Positions 40,302-56,700 of a stretch of DNA of 64,000 bases are shown here, piece by piece. The stretch is from Latrodectus hesperus (Eukaryota > Arthropoda > Arachnida > Araneae > Theridiidae). The stretch covers positions 91,301,794-91,365,793 of the forward strand of contig CM075853.1 in the NCBI GenBank assembly GCA_037975125.1, written 5' to 3'. How positions within the stretch are numbered: the first letter of the stretch is position 1; each line of letters begins with the position of its first letter. The notes beneath the pieces are model-generated. The model had not been told where the DNA came from, ran no database searches, and saw only the letters and a program-made list of their open reading frames with translations. The translations under genes were made by a program, and so were the position numbers.

Positions 40302-43290
40302 TATTTTGCAGTTAATTATTATTTACCATTAATAAAAATTTCATCTTATTTATTAATTTATTGACACATTAGGCAAGAAAAATTTTAAAATGCATAAATA
40401 TGTTTAAAAAAACGCATAAAAATTGCTTTCCAATCATTCTTCTTTTTATATCATCTTGTTTTTATATCATATTATGTTTTCTAAGAAATTTCCGTAAGAG
40501 CTATGTTATTCAAATGTTTTGCCACATTCTTTTCATTAGAGAAAAATAGCTAAACAAACGAGAACTTTATTAGTTATTCGAAATATTTAGCACAAATTAT
40601 AATCGAATAGCAAAATTTTCATTTTACTAATACAATTTGCCGAAACAAATAAAATAGAATAAACAGAAAACAGCAAAATTTAATCAAATAAACTCTAAAT
40701 TAGTTTCCTTATTACTTGAAATAATAAACTAGTAATAAATGAATAAAAAACATATAAAGGATGATTGAAGCGAATGTTTAGTAGTAACAATTCGATTTTC
40801 TAATATTCTGCTTAAAAATGATAAACAAAGTTTATTTTAAAAGTAATTTATAGTTTGTTATGACTTTTAACACTTTTGGAAAGAGTTATTAGTTATTATG
40901 TTTAAAAAAATTATATTTTGCCTAAGAAAATATAAAAGCTTATTTTACGAAAGAAATTTCATTAGCAAATTGCATTGGTTTAAAGAATTTCTTTCAGTTG
41001 AGACATTTTATGAGGGAACTGTTCCAAAACATTTGTTTCTCTTATTTTTGTTTTTTTTATAACTTTTCCTAAAGAGGAAGTAAAGCGATGATAAATAGTT
41101 TTTATCTTTTAGCTATGGAATGAATTTAACAAAAGTATTATTTTAAAGCAAATGTAACTTTTTTTACTGTATGATTCTATGCTCAAATATTTCTCGTAAA
41201 ATATTATACTAAAAAAGACTAAAAACATAAAGAATTTTATAGATAACTTTACAAACGGATACAAAATGTAGAGCTAAATAAAATGAAGCATTATTTTTTA
41301 ATGAGAAATAGATAAAAATTTCTTTTAATTTTTTTCGGATTGCATATACGATTGATATGTAGCCAAGAAAGGAGAAAAATATTATTTTATTCTTTTTTTA
41401 AAAATAATCCTCTTTATAGATAAAATTTATAGTAATGTTTTTTAAGTAATTAAGTAATATCATAATATTTTGAAAAAATAAGGCAGATTTGTATTTTAAT
41501 TTTAATCATAGGTATATAAGTGTTCGCTTTAAAAGGAATTAAAAATCTTTGTCATTTATTTATCTTTTACCTATTCAAGGAATTTTTCTTGCATGAGAAA
41601 AATTTTTTCTTATATATAACTTTCTTCTTTAAAAAATAACTTATGTAATTCTTTCAATGTATGTTCACTAATTCTCTCTTCAAAAGAAAAAAGGTTATTC
41701 GTGTGAAAAAATCAATATTGTTTTTTTATAGTCATGTAATCAATTTATAATTGATGATTTAACATAGGGATACTTAATAAACAATTAAGAAGGGAAAACT
41801 TGAATAATTTCAATTCAACTAAATAGTTTTTGTCCATTATAATGTTTAATAACTTTAAAAAAATTTGGTTTATATGAATCATTTATTTAAGAATCCTTAT
41901 TATTTATCGTTAGATGCATCTGATAATTTATTAAGCAAATTAGAACTTACAGTATCATTACGGAACTTGAAATACATTTAAATATTTTACATATTTATAT
42001 AACCAAATTCATAAATTAATATATTTGTACAACCCAATTGAACAGGATTCAGTTAAATACCAAAAGCTGTACCCAATAAATAAAGGTGAAGGTATTAAAA
42101 TATAAAGGTATTTTTCTAATTATTTTATTTATTATCAATATATGTAACCATTATTAAACACACACACTTACTCATGAATTTATATATTCTATTGTTAAAG
42201 AAGGATAATGCATACATTCACAGCTATTTTTACATATTATGTTAATGTTTTATGAATTGTTTTTTGCAAAATATTATTGATTAATTTGTGAAATTACTAG
42301 TAAACAGAACTCATGAATAATTAATATACGATTCCGATAAATTTTGTAATTGTTTTAATGAAAAATATAAATATCTTAGATGTTTAAGAATTTCGAATTT
42401 AATGTACAGTTAAGAGTTGGAATAAGGAAACAAAATTTGCAAAATAGCAAATGTCTTTAATTTATTTTGGAAATAGCAAGTAATTTATATTAAATTTTAT
42501 TTCAAAATAATAAATATTACAGTCTTAAAATTATAAAAGAGTAAATAAGTTTATTCATGATATTACTAAAATAATATTGATTTTGCAAATATTTTAAGAG
42601 TAATAAAAATCAAAGTAAATGCTATTATTTAGAAAATATTTTAAATTAATAATATCTCGAGGCAAATAAAATGATGAGTCAAATAAGAACCATTATATAA
42701 GAGCAAAGTTTTAGAAAACCAGGATATGTGATTTACAGATATTTATTTTTGATACAAAGTGAATTTTCATTAAGGAAAACAAAATATGAAACTATTGGAG
42801 GGAATTATTAAAAAAAAATTAAACATTTAAATTATGGAGTGCTTTTACCTAAAGACAATTTCAAATTTAAAGATATAAAGCAATAACACATGTACTATAA
42901 AATATCATTAAAAACAATTAGTGCCAAATATCATAAAGTTAAAATAGTTTTGAAGCTTTAAAACTGCCTTTATATTCAATTTTTTTTAAAATTTCTCAAG
43001 TAAAATTTCATAACATTTTGCAACTGTGTAAAGTTAGTTCATAATATTTTTTTTAATTTGCTAAATTGATATTCTGTTTTACTTTCACAACACACACACG
43101 CATATTACATTGAAATATATGATGATTCATTCTCATCGCTAACGATTAGAGCAGAAGAGTTAAGTATGGACTATAGAACACTGAAGAAGAATTAAAGTAA
43201 GGAAATATATAGTGATTTCACCGATTGCACTGTAAGTTATAGCATATATACATACAAAGCACTCAAAGAAATTTATGAAATAGATTAATG
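40302..43290. other. AT-rich stretch, no gene seen
   Basis: Nearly 3 kb without any recognisable gene or repeat. Confidence 0.72.
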
Positions 43291-43291
43291 C

Positions 43292-43314
43292 ATGTGTGTG
43301 TGTGTGTGTGTGTG
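43292..43314. repeat. (TG)n microsatellite, short
   Basis: About 23 bp of TG repeat after GCA. Confidence 0.95.
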
Positions 43315-43368
43315 AATCCAAAATAATTTAACATTATAAGAGATCAGTTATCGAATATTTTTACATTT

Positions 43369-43509
<141 letters not shown>

Positions 43510-43834
43510 ACTTCCAATAAGATTTGATTGCTCATGTATGTATACTAACAAAATTTATGTTTAGATATCAGTATTATCATATATGCAAGTTTTTCCAAAC
43601 TTAAAGTTTAGGGATTAGGAAGTACTTAATATTTTAATCTTATTTCATCTCAGGAGTAATTTTTAAGTTTGTATTTTTCAAGTAAATCTAATAAACTTTA
43701 AAAATAAATCATTGTTTCAATGAAAAATTTCTGGATAAATATTTGTTTTCCTTTTTTGAATTTATTTTCAGCAAAATTATTTGTGACAACTGAAGTGAAA
43801 TAAAGGTAAAAATGCAGAATTTAAATTTTATACA

Positions 43835-43883
43835 AAAATTTAATTAACTATACATTGCATAAATGTATAGTTAATTAAATTTT
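43835..43883. repeat. Perfect 22 bp inverted repeat with 5-base loop
   Basis: The arm 43835-43856 (AAAATTTAATTAACTATACA then TT) is the exact reverse complement of 43862-43883; the loop is GCATA. No coding frame or U-tract suggests a role. Confidence 0.93.
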
Positions 43884-44218
43884 AATATACATAAATGTAA
43901 TTTGTACCTTAAAATGCAATTATAAGAAGATTTATCTATAATTAATGATACATAATAAATATGAATGTTGAACTAAAGATTTTAGAAACCGTGTTCATGT
44001 TTTGTTGGCTTCTTTTCGTTAATCTTAAATATTTGGTATAATGAGTTGCTAAAAATTTTACAGAAGTATACTATAGTTGCAAAATGTTTGTCTGATTTTG
44101 TAATATATGGCTTAAGAAAAAATTTTTTCATCATAAAAAATACTTTCCTTTCATTTGTTCATGTTGATTAAAGTAAGATAAGCAAAGCTTCAAATAGTAT
44201 AAAAATTAATATGTTGAG

Positions 44219-48225
<4,007 letters not shown>

Positions 48226-48514
48226 ATTGATAAAAATATAGTGGCAGCGTTTCCGCTCCCATGACACAGGTCCGAGGTTCGATCCTCGGGCTGGGCAAGG
48301 TTGACTCAGTCTTTCATCCCTTCAGTGGGTCGATTAACTGAGTACCAAGCATGCTTGGGAAATAAACACTGGGGGTCTTACGTTAGGCTGACCGCCTAAC
48401 TGGGACATATGCTTCGCACCCCAGGGCCCTCGATCATGAAAACAGTTTTGGGCACTGTAGGCCTTGGTCCACATGGGCTGTCGTGCCATGGAGTTTAGTT
48501 TATTGATAAAAATA
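48226..48514 (+). repeat. SINE family B with 13 bp target duplication
   Basis: The body runs 48239-48501 and starts GTGGCAGCGTTTCCGCTCCC, upstream of the B box GGTTCGATCCT (48276-48286), so it is longer at the 5' end than the 6539 copy but still lacks a full A-box arm. A perfect 13 bp direct repeat ATTGATAAAAATA brackets it (48226-48238 and 48502-48514). Shared landmarks with the other copy are GAGTACCAAGCATGCTTGGG, CTTACGTTAGGCTGACC and the end GGAGTTTAGTT. Confidence 0.92.
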
Positions 48515-50010
48515 AGTTAATTTAAATTTAGAATTAACTATTACGTCAATGAATAAACTTTTTAAGATATTAATTGGTACCTATATTCTTAATGAAATTT
48601 ATAGCAAATGAAATGAAGTTATTTGTAAATTTCACGTTATATTTGAGAAGATTATACATTATTGCACAAAAATTAAATGATGCTATATTTTTATCAATAT
48701 ATACTATGTCACCTTAATTGGACATCTTCAGAGAGAATATTTATATAAATTAACGTTACAAAAAAATAACTGTATAAAGTAAGAGATCTTATTAGTTAAA
48801 CACTACGGACCTTTTATTAAAAAAATTATCGGACAACTGGAAATAATTCTAGATAATTTTTGAGGTTATAAGTATAAATGCATAACTTATTTATAGATTC
48901 CAATTCTTTATGGAAAAAAGAAATCTGATTTATGCTTAGTAAAACTCTAATATAATTCTTGTTTGTATATAATATGAAGTTTCTTATTTGTGTAAATTTT
49001 CCAAACAATGTTCACACTATACATACAACAGAAAATAACGTAATGATTTGAACAATTCTGCCTATTTTCAGATGTGTACAAATATCCCCCAGTGTCTTTG
49101 TGTTAATGATTTTCCATTTTCTGTACTTGATAAATGAAAGATATTATGAATAATGAAACTAATTTTCTCATTTTATATCCAAACAAGTTTATGAATTTAT
49201 AATTATGAATTACCTCTCCTGTTCCGGAAGAATGTAATCGCAAATGGAGTTCTAATTTTGAAAAGTCTTTCCACTGATGAAAACCAAAGAATTCGAAATC
49301 ATCAGCGCGTACGAATAATTAGTACATTTCTATTTATTCCCTGGCCAAGTATAATTTTCTTGAGGCATTCAATTAATTTCAGTTTTCTTTCACTTTGCCG
49401 CTTCTATAACCATTTTAATAACTTCAGCACTCGTCAGTCTTGTTCTTGTTTGAATAATTTAAAGAGTTTAGATTACAAAGAGTACATAACGGATGCTTAG
49501 TTGGAATTAAAACGTAACGATGGAGACTCACAAATGATATGGTTTAAAGACGTAATTGTGTTTCCGACAAAGTTTAATTAAAAGAGTTCATGATTAACAG
49601 AAAACTTCTCTTAAGCGAAATGTTATATAGTAACAATCTGATTAAACGATATGTGTGATATTAGTTAAACTTCGATAATCAATCAATTTTAATGATACAT
49701 TTTTTATGATATTATATTATAAAAGTAACACACCAAAGAGGAATAATATAAGTAATATTCACAGTTTAAAATTTCTGATAGGTTAAATCTAATTTTAAAA
49801 TATTAAAAAAAATCGTCATCTATATAATAGATTAAAAATGCATACAGATTCTTATATTTTATCTTATAAAAAGTTTAATTCACTTTTTTAAGACATCTAA
49901 TCATCTTTATCGTCACAAAAGGACTAATAACGTCTTATTTAGAATTCTAGATTTTTAATAAAATCACATATGAATGTTATCATTGGCTTTAGAAAGTGTA
50001 AATAAATTTA
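48515..50010. other. AT-rich stretch, no gene seen
   Basis: The frames at 48826-49008 (minus) and 49258-49500 (plus) lack any recognisable domain. The second lies in slightly less AT-rich DNA and could be an unidentified relic. Confidence 0.6.
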
Positions 50011-50336
50011 GAAATGCATGGGGCCGACCAACTTATCTAGTGGTCAGCGTGCCTGACTGCGGATAAGGAGGTCCTGGGTTCGAATCCTGGTTCGGGCATG
50101 GATGTACTCTCTCTATCCTGTCTTTGTCATTTCCTTGTATGAATGAAGTGTGAATGGATGCCTACCCTATAAACGGGTTCCTATGGCAAGTGTATAGAGC
50201 AAAATTGTACTTTCACGTACATGGTGCTCTGATTAAAATGAAAGACGCTCTTAATCGACTTAATTCGCATAGCATAGCATAGCAAGCTTGGCTTGTCCAA
50301 GTGTCATATTAGTAAACAACAACAACGGAAATGTAT
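50011..50336 (+). repeat. tRNA-derived SINE, head type A, tail type 2
   Basis: The body runs about 50021-50326. The A-box region is CTAGTGGTCAGCG and the B box GGTTCGAATCC (50077-50087) is canonical. Head and middle (GGGCATGGATGTACTCTCTC, CCTTGTATGAATGAAGTGTG, CCTATAAACGGGTT) match the 6015 SINE. After about 50197 the tail matches the 19778 SINE instead (CGTAC, TGGTGCTCTGATTAAA, GGCTTGTCCAAGTGT) and ends CAACAACAAC. It carries a small tandem GCATA repeat (50268-50283). A likely target duplication is GAAATGCAT/GAAATGTAT. Confidence 0.88.
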
Positions 50337-50408
50337 TGGATGCCTAAATCATATTAAATAAAAATGTGAGTTCACAAAAAAAAATCAAAAAGAATCTAAC
50401 AAAAACCA

Positions 50409-50515
50409 ATATTTCTTCATTGTAGTTATTTCTTCTATTTCATTGTAGTTATTTTTCTACTTCATGGTCGTTATTTTTCCACTTCATTGTAGTTATTTCT
50501 TCCACTTCATTTCGA
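50409..50515. repeat. Short minisatellite, about 24 bp unit
   Basis: Four to five imperfect copies of TTCATTGTAGTTATTTCTTC-type sequence. Confidence 0.85.
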
Positions 50516-51855
50516 CCTTACTGTTGTTTTATAATTTTAAATATTTCAAATGAAATTATATTTAAAATATGTAGCCTATTAAATTTATAATTCATTAAAA
50601 ATGTTTTAATATATTGTAAATTTTAAACTATTCAACACTATGTATATAGAAAGAATTGCAAATAAACAAAAAGCTTCAGAAACATCAGTTGTATCTTATA
50701 GTTAATTAAATAACAAGTAAATAAAACTGAAAAAACTTGTTTTTAATGGAAAAGTATGTAAAAATAACTTAAAAAATCATTTCTTTAATATATGTCTCTC
50801 TGCTTCGAAATCTCAAAGTAAAACCTGACTTACTAATATTTTTCCATATCTGCGATGAAACAATGTAGAAATCTTTCACTTCCAAAATGATGAAAACTTC
50901 AAGCTTGTTTTCATTTTCCATTTCAAATATTGATTCTACTTCAATTCGAAAACAGAAATTTCCTGCAGAATATATTAATATGGAAAATGTCACTTGGAAT
51001 CGGAAATCGATTTACTTCATACAACGTTATTTGTGTTTGCACACTTTGGTTTAAATATATAATTAAAGTGTGATTGAAATTTACATTAAATCTACTTATT
51101 ATTACTGAGAAAGGTTAATAATATTTGCGCTTAATTTTACTTTCATTAATTCATTAATATATAATGAATATATTGAGAACAATAATTGATAGATATTATT
51201 TATATAAATGTCCCTATGTTAATAAAAAACAATTATTGACGGAACATTCTCCTGAAACTGATATATTTTATGAAATTGATCACATTTTTTATAGATTACG
51301 TATATCAACACTCACTACAAACTGTTATGTGCTAAACTGGTAATAACAATTTTTGTTTTCATACGAAAGTTCGATTTTACTATAATGTAATGTTTATGAT
51401 TGGCAATTATTACCCATATTGCTATTACTTAAAGTTAACAGGAAAAGTAATTTATGTTACAACTTTATCGTTCCAAAAATAATAAGCTTCTTTTTATTAA
51501 ATTATAACTGTGTAATATGATATTTAAAAATATCAAATGACATTAAAGAAAAAGATGTTTGAAAGAAATATTCAAAACTCGATATATATAATACACAATT
51601 TTTAATTAAATAAACAATCTTGTAAGTGTTTTAAATATGGTCTTACAATTTTCATTAGTTCATTGACTAAAAAGGCGTTTTTGCTTAAAAATGAACGGAA
51701 ATAATATATTATCTCAATGAATCAAATGGAAGAATACGAATTTCATTATAAAGAAATAACATTTATAAACTTTAATTATTTTGTTTTAATTTACTTCATT
51801 GTTTTAGCCTCTTTAAATTTTGTACAAGGTTTGAACATTATGCAATTTGCTTATA
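50516..51855. other. AT-rich stretch, no gene seen
   Basis: The minus-strand frame at 50769-50993 has a balanced composition but no recognisable domain. Nothing else was seen. Confidence 0.6.
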
Positions 51856-52101
51856 TGGCACATGTGCCGTATAATCCAGAAAGGCAAATTCTGAATTTTT
51901 TTGGCGGTGAAGAAATGTCGTCAAGATGACGTATCGTGACATGCGCGATGACGCAAATACTAGGGTTACCAAAATAAAATTTTTTGCATAATTCTTATTG
52001 GTCTCCATACGTATGACATAATAAAAACGAGGTTTCCAGATCCGTCAAAAAAATCGCCAAACTCAGAATTTAGCATCCTGGTTTATACAGCATCTGTACC
52101 A
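51856..52101. mobile_element. MITE, uninterrupted copy
   Basis: About 246 bp. The left end (TGGCACATGTGCCGTATAAT) and the reverse complement of the right end (TGGTACAGATGCTGTATAAA) form an inverted repeat extending through AAATTCTGA and TTTGGCG. The interior (GAAGAAATGTCGTCAAGATG, ACGCAAATACTAGGGTT, TTGGTCTCCATACGTATGAC) parallels the split copy at 37991-40301. It has no coding capacity; the open frame 51717-51929 runs into it by chance. Confidence 0.85.
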
Positions 52102-52423
52102 CTTGTATGCTTCTTTTCAAGAATTCTGTGAATCTCTAACAGAGAAATATTTTATGTAATGTCATATGGCATATTATCATTTATCACTGTGATTTCATAT
52201 GACATTCTGCGTTTCCTGAACGTTGAGTTAATAGATATCGATCTGATGTACGAATCTGCGAATGAAAGAAGTGAGTTAGAGTTCTACAAGAAAATACTTA
52301 TCAAAACAAAAATACCGAATCAAAATGAGTGCACAGACAGCTTGACGAAAGAAAATTTTTGAATTACAGAAGATATGATTTGTGTGAGCTTTCATTGGAG
52401 AGAAAAATATAAATGGAAGAAAA

Positions 52424-52580
52424 GGCTTCACAGTAGGCTTGCCTTCGGTTCAACAGTTCGAGTTCGAATCACACCTTGGACATTATAATGGTTCAGAATC
52501 CACTTTAAACCATATGCCCAGAGCTAACTAACCCTCGTGTGCAAAAAATGATTGTTAAGTGACAAACAAACCAAACCAAG
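52424..52580 (+). repeat. Short tRNA-like SINE fragment
   Basis: It contains a B-box-like AGTTCGAATCA (52461-52471) preceded by GGCTTGCCTTCGGTTC, and ends ACAAACAAACCAAACCAAGC. The A box is unclear and no target duplication was seen. Confidence 0.5.
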
Positions 52581-52679
52581 CATTAAATGAGGTTTTAAGC
52601 ACAATCCTTCTAAGACTTCAAGAACTATTTCTAAGAGTCTAGTTGAAAGAAATTAAATTGCAATGAAATTTTTATATGA

Positions 52680-52985
52680 TGAAGGTATGCATCATTACCA
52701 ATTACAAAACATGCAGGTATTCATATAGTTGGATTTTTTCGCCATGCAATCTTTTCTTGATGGTACTTAAAACAGTTGGGGTATAGCTGAATTTTCTTTC
52801 ACATGGATGAGGTAACGTTCACTCGAGTTGGTGTATTTAGTTGTCGCAAGGCCTATGTTTGGCAATATGGCAATATCCATGTGAATAAACATTATGCATA
52901 CTAGCACAATGTTAATGTGTACATAGGTTTGTTGCAAGAATGCATAATAGGGCCTTACATCAGATCTCATACTTTTTCGATTCAG
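52680..52985 (+). pseudogene. Mariner-like transposase fragment around the first catalytic Asp
   Basis: Read on the plus strand, with breaks, the segment gives MHHYQLQNMQ, then in a shifted frame MDEVTFTRVGVFSCRKAYVW, then HVNKHYAY, a stop, HNVNVYIGLLQECIIGPYIR and SHTFSIQ. This matches the arthropod mariner-related transposases whose first catalytic region reads DEATFTR-x-G-x-F...HVW, then the HxFSVNVW-like strand and IGPY. The Asp is at 52806-52808. The second and third catalytic regions are absent. The minus-strand frame at 52767-52988 is its shadow. Confidence 0.75.
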
Positions 52986-53063
52986 CAATGTTGAAATACA
53001 TCAAAATTGTGCGTCAGTGCATCTGATGACTATGATAGTTCCAGCACAATATTAAAAAGCCTT

Positions 53064-53249
53064 ATTTATGGTAATATAAGCCATTTAAAATGAGATTGAT
53101 ATGCAGCTTGCAATACATTTCATACCACTGTGGATTCCGTTGATGATTTCATACCTCATAAACTACGGTTTCTAGAAATGTGCATGAAATGGCTGATTTT
53201 ATGGCAATGTAAGCCATTTTAAATGAGACTGATGTTTAGCTTGTAATAT
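53064..53249. repeat. Pair of diverged direct repeats, about 52 bp
   Basis: 53064-53115 and 53197-53249 share TATGG-AAT-TAAGCCATTT, then AAATGAGA-TGAT and AGCTTG-AATA, in the same order. The units are about 133 bp apart. Origin unknown; it may be part of the neighbouring transposon. Confidence 0.75.
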
Positions 53250-53939
53250 AGTGGTCTGGAACTCTTACAATTGCTTGTTATGCTATGTTAATTTAATAAG
53301 ATAATTGTTATATTCTTATACACTTCTTTCTTTTTTATCCTTCCACTTGTATACATTAAATGTCCTCTAATCCTTTCTGGGCTTATATTCTACCTCGAAA
53401 CGTTTTTAATTCATCCTTTTTAATGCGCTTAAAAATTTGCCCTTAAAATTCCGATAAGCTTGTATGCATATAATTTGCACACATAATAGCGTTTTAAAAT
53501 GATAAGCCTATTTAAAATATTATATATCTAAATAGTATAGCATATTAAATGAGTAATTTTAATTAAAATTTATTCTTTTACATGATATACTATTATAAAT
53601 TAAAGCAATTGAAATAAATTATATTTTTTAAAATACATCATTAAATGAAAAAAAATTGAGGTTTTCATAGGAAACACTTTTCTGAAATCTCAGTGTTACA
53701 TAAATATAAAAATGTTACATAAATATGTATGTTTTGTATTCGAAATCATGTGAGTTTTCAAAATTATAATATTTGTTTTCAAAATAAACTTGGAAATTTA
53801 ACTTTGCATTGTGAAAAAATGCAAATAATATTATTATAAAGAAATTTTTAATTTGTTTGTGATTATGTGAGAATTCATAATGTTTCTTGGAAGATAATTA
53901 TCTGAAATAGTAGTAAAAAAACTTGGTTTCACAAAAGTT

Positions 53940-54660
53940 CTGGCAAAAATGAAACGATAAATAAGCAAGGTATTTAAGCATTATAAAACTGCTGTTGAGA
54001 TAAAGCTTAAAGTATAAGAGAATTTTTTGTGAAATAAAGAAATTTGGGAGAAAAAGTACGTTTATCAGCTCAAAGTAATAGAAAAATTTTCAGATTGTAA
54101 CTACATAAAACTTATTTACTAATGAAACATTACTAAAAGCAATAAAAATTACACATATAACTGTCTGGCTCACTGAAGATGAAATTCAAGTATTGTTCTT
54201 CGGAAATTGAAAGAAAACCAAGACAAAAAAGATGGAATGAAATAGTCTAAGAAGTTCATAATCTGGAACATTTCTTGAAAAAAATTATTTTTTCGTTGAA
54301 AAGAAACTCCATTTATATAGTTCGGACACTAATATTTTCTGATTTACTGAGAGCTCTTCGAAATTTCACTATACCTTTCACAGTAGTAGTAATGGTAAGT
54401 CTGTAATGGTGTAAGGAACTTTTGTATATCATGGGAAAAGAGAATTTCAACAAGTACCTGGAAAAATAATCTCAGTTATCATCAATCACTGCTTTAATAA
54501 AATATTTTACCTTTCAACTGAATTTTAACAAGGTCAAATTGTTAATTTTAGGAAGATTACGCAAAGCTTCGTGTGTTAAAGTCGCCCAAAAAATGGTTTC
54601 AGAAAAGAAGAATCAAGATCTTAGACGACCAATCCAAAGTAAAAACTTGATTCCATAAAA
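53940..54660 (+). pseudogene. Decayed Tc1-like transposase region
   Basis: Most identifiable is GKSVMV-stop-GTFVYHG at 54394-54432, which corresponds to the GGSVMVWGCFS-x-x-G segment between the first and second catalytic residues of Tc1 transposases. Downstream, DYAKLRVLKSPKKWFQKK (about 54553-54606) fits the segment after the second catalytic Asp. ATATTTTCTGATTTACTGAG may be the remains of the F-S-D-E region. All frames are broken and no terminal repeats were found. Confidence 0.55.
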
Positions 54661-55411
54661 ATAGTTTAGTGAGTCATTTGGATCATCACTTTTATTCAGA
54701 TAATTGTTATTTTGATTCTGTGAAGGATAGAGCTTAAAATATCTATCAGTGATAAATGGAGTAAAATTCTCACATAACAAAATTTTATTCAATGAAAATT
54801 GATTAAAGTTGAATTCATATATTCGATAATTATTGATGAAGGTTTTGAATGAAGGAAATTAAATTGATATGTATGGAGTTATTTAGAATAATAGTGCATC
54901 GATTTCTTTTCTATTTTTAAAAGTGTTTTCTACGAAATTAAAAGATATAAACAGTCAGTTAAGTTGAAATACTTTCTAAAAAAATAATTTATTGTACATT
55001 TATCTAAAGCGTATTTCACTCATTCAGGCTACAATCTAAATCATATAGCCTTTAAGGCAATATAATAGATTTGCATGTTTTCAACTTATTTCCTTTTATT
55101 ATTGAAGATTAAAATCCAAATAAAATACCTTATAATAAACTCTTTCATAAAACTCATAAAAACTCCAGTTCATACACATCAATAGAAAAGCATTTATAAT
55201 AATACAATCAACATTCACTTTACTTCAGTTGACATGCGATCTAAATCCTCCCCTGGAAACGAATAAGGGTTTCACGTATATTAAAATTAACAAGTATATT
55301 AAAAATACAATGACGAAATATACATGCATACAAATTTACTGCAAAGAACAATATCACATTTTTACATCACAAATTGGAAAAATACAAATATTTGAAAAAT
55401 CTCTTTTATAA
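54661..55411. other. AT-rich spacer, no gene seen
   Basis: The frame at 55229-55411 is Lys/Ile/Thr-rich with no domain. Confidence 0.68.
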
Positions 55412-56700
55412 GTGTCCGTTTCTGTCTTTACTTCAATAATTCTCACCTTACTGTCTCTTTCATGTATAACGCTGATACTTCTGCCAATTTTCCAGTTCAC
55501 TTTGGAAATCCATTTTCATTTAATAAGACTTGCAGCAGCGTTACCACAATCAAACTTTCATTAGAAAAAGTTCTTTGCATTATCTGGGGCAAACAGATAA
55601 GCTAAATAAGCGACCACTTCTTAAATACATTCTGAGACAATAGGCTAGTAAGCTGTCAACAGGTCAAATGATAGTTTGAAATCTCTGATACATCTGACTG
55701 AGATAAGGCATTCAATGACTTTTACCCATTAAAAAGTGACTAGCAGTCAAAGCCAAAAAATCATTCGGATCAGAGGGGGGAGACATTGGGATTAAAAAGA
55801 GATTATTCGTCATAACCTGCATCTAAGTAGTTAAAGTAAGGAACTCTTCAAAATTAAAAGGTAAATTTCTGTTCTCCTATATATCATTTCAAATGTGCTT
55901 AAAACTCTTGTCACCTGTTTCCCTCAATAATCCAAAATTTGGAGATTGAAATGGATTAAAAATTCTAAGAAATTCCCAAACATGACAAATAACCACTTAA
56001 CTTGTTCATGTTTAAACATGGCAAGTATCGTTTTTTTCTCCTATGTAGCCGTTCAAAAGTTCTTTGCATTATCTGAAAGTAATTGAGAGCGTAAATCACA
56101 TTGACTTATAAACCGTTTCGAACAAGCTTAGTGCATCAACTGTTAAATCACTTAATATCTCTAGATGTCAAATGTAAGTCTTATTATCTAAACACACCGA
56201 TATGCAAACAAAAGCTCTTTCATATACACCATTTCTCTAATTTTTAAACTTCATAAAAAATACCCAACCACACAGATCAAGTGCAGTTTTAGAAAATGGC
56301 TGACTCACCATTATTGTCTTTAGGCAAGTGTGAAATAATCTGACTACTTCCTTTTGGCTGCGCATAAAAACATGTAACATGATTATATACATTAGGCTTT
56401 GCCATATCCCGGCCACTTAGAACCCAACACCCTTGACATACATTATATATTAAGCTGTCACTCCACTATGTAAATTTCTGAAATGATAATACCTAGAAAT
56501 TATCTCAATCAACGTGTGACTCTCTGGCAACAGGAGAAGATATATTGCATCAAGGATTAGGACAAAATGCTGAGTCATCCACCAGCACGAAGGAGAAGCT
56601 AGCAGTCTAGAAAAAAGGCTAAATGCAAAGATTTGAGTCTTTTAAAGGTCTTTTATGAGCTTAAAGCTTTAAAACTTTAAAGAAGTGTTGGGCATGCACA
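55412..56700 (-). pseudogene. BEL/Pao retrotransposon pol relic (integrase and C-terminus)
   Basis: On the minus strand, in shifting frames, the segments follow the order of a BEL/Pao polyprotein end. LLLLPESHTLIEIISRYYHF and RNLHSGVTA are the His side of the integrase zinc finger, and a CWVLSGRDMAK and HVTCF stretch the Cys side. PFSKTALDLCG holds the first integrase Asp, then KAFVCISVCLDNKT and HLEILSDLTVDALS. KRFISQCDLRSQLLSDNAKNF, quoted here only as LLSDNAKNF, holds the second Asp. FQSPNFGLLRETGDKSFKH holds the catalytic Glu, followed by FEEFLTLTT. The C-terminal region is KSLNAL, DVSEISNYHLTC and VNWKIGRSISVIHERD, then SKVRIIEVKT. Many stops and frameshifts are present; no LTR adjoins. 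It breaks off near 55412. Confidence 0.85.

Noticed and set aside
50769..50993. 74-residue minus-strand frame with balanced composition
   Set aside because: No recognisable motif, splice signal or repeat relation; treated as chance.
51717..51929. 70-residue plus-strand frame
   Set aside because: AT-rich sequence reading into a non-coding MITE.
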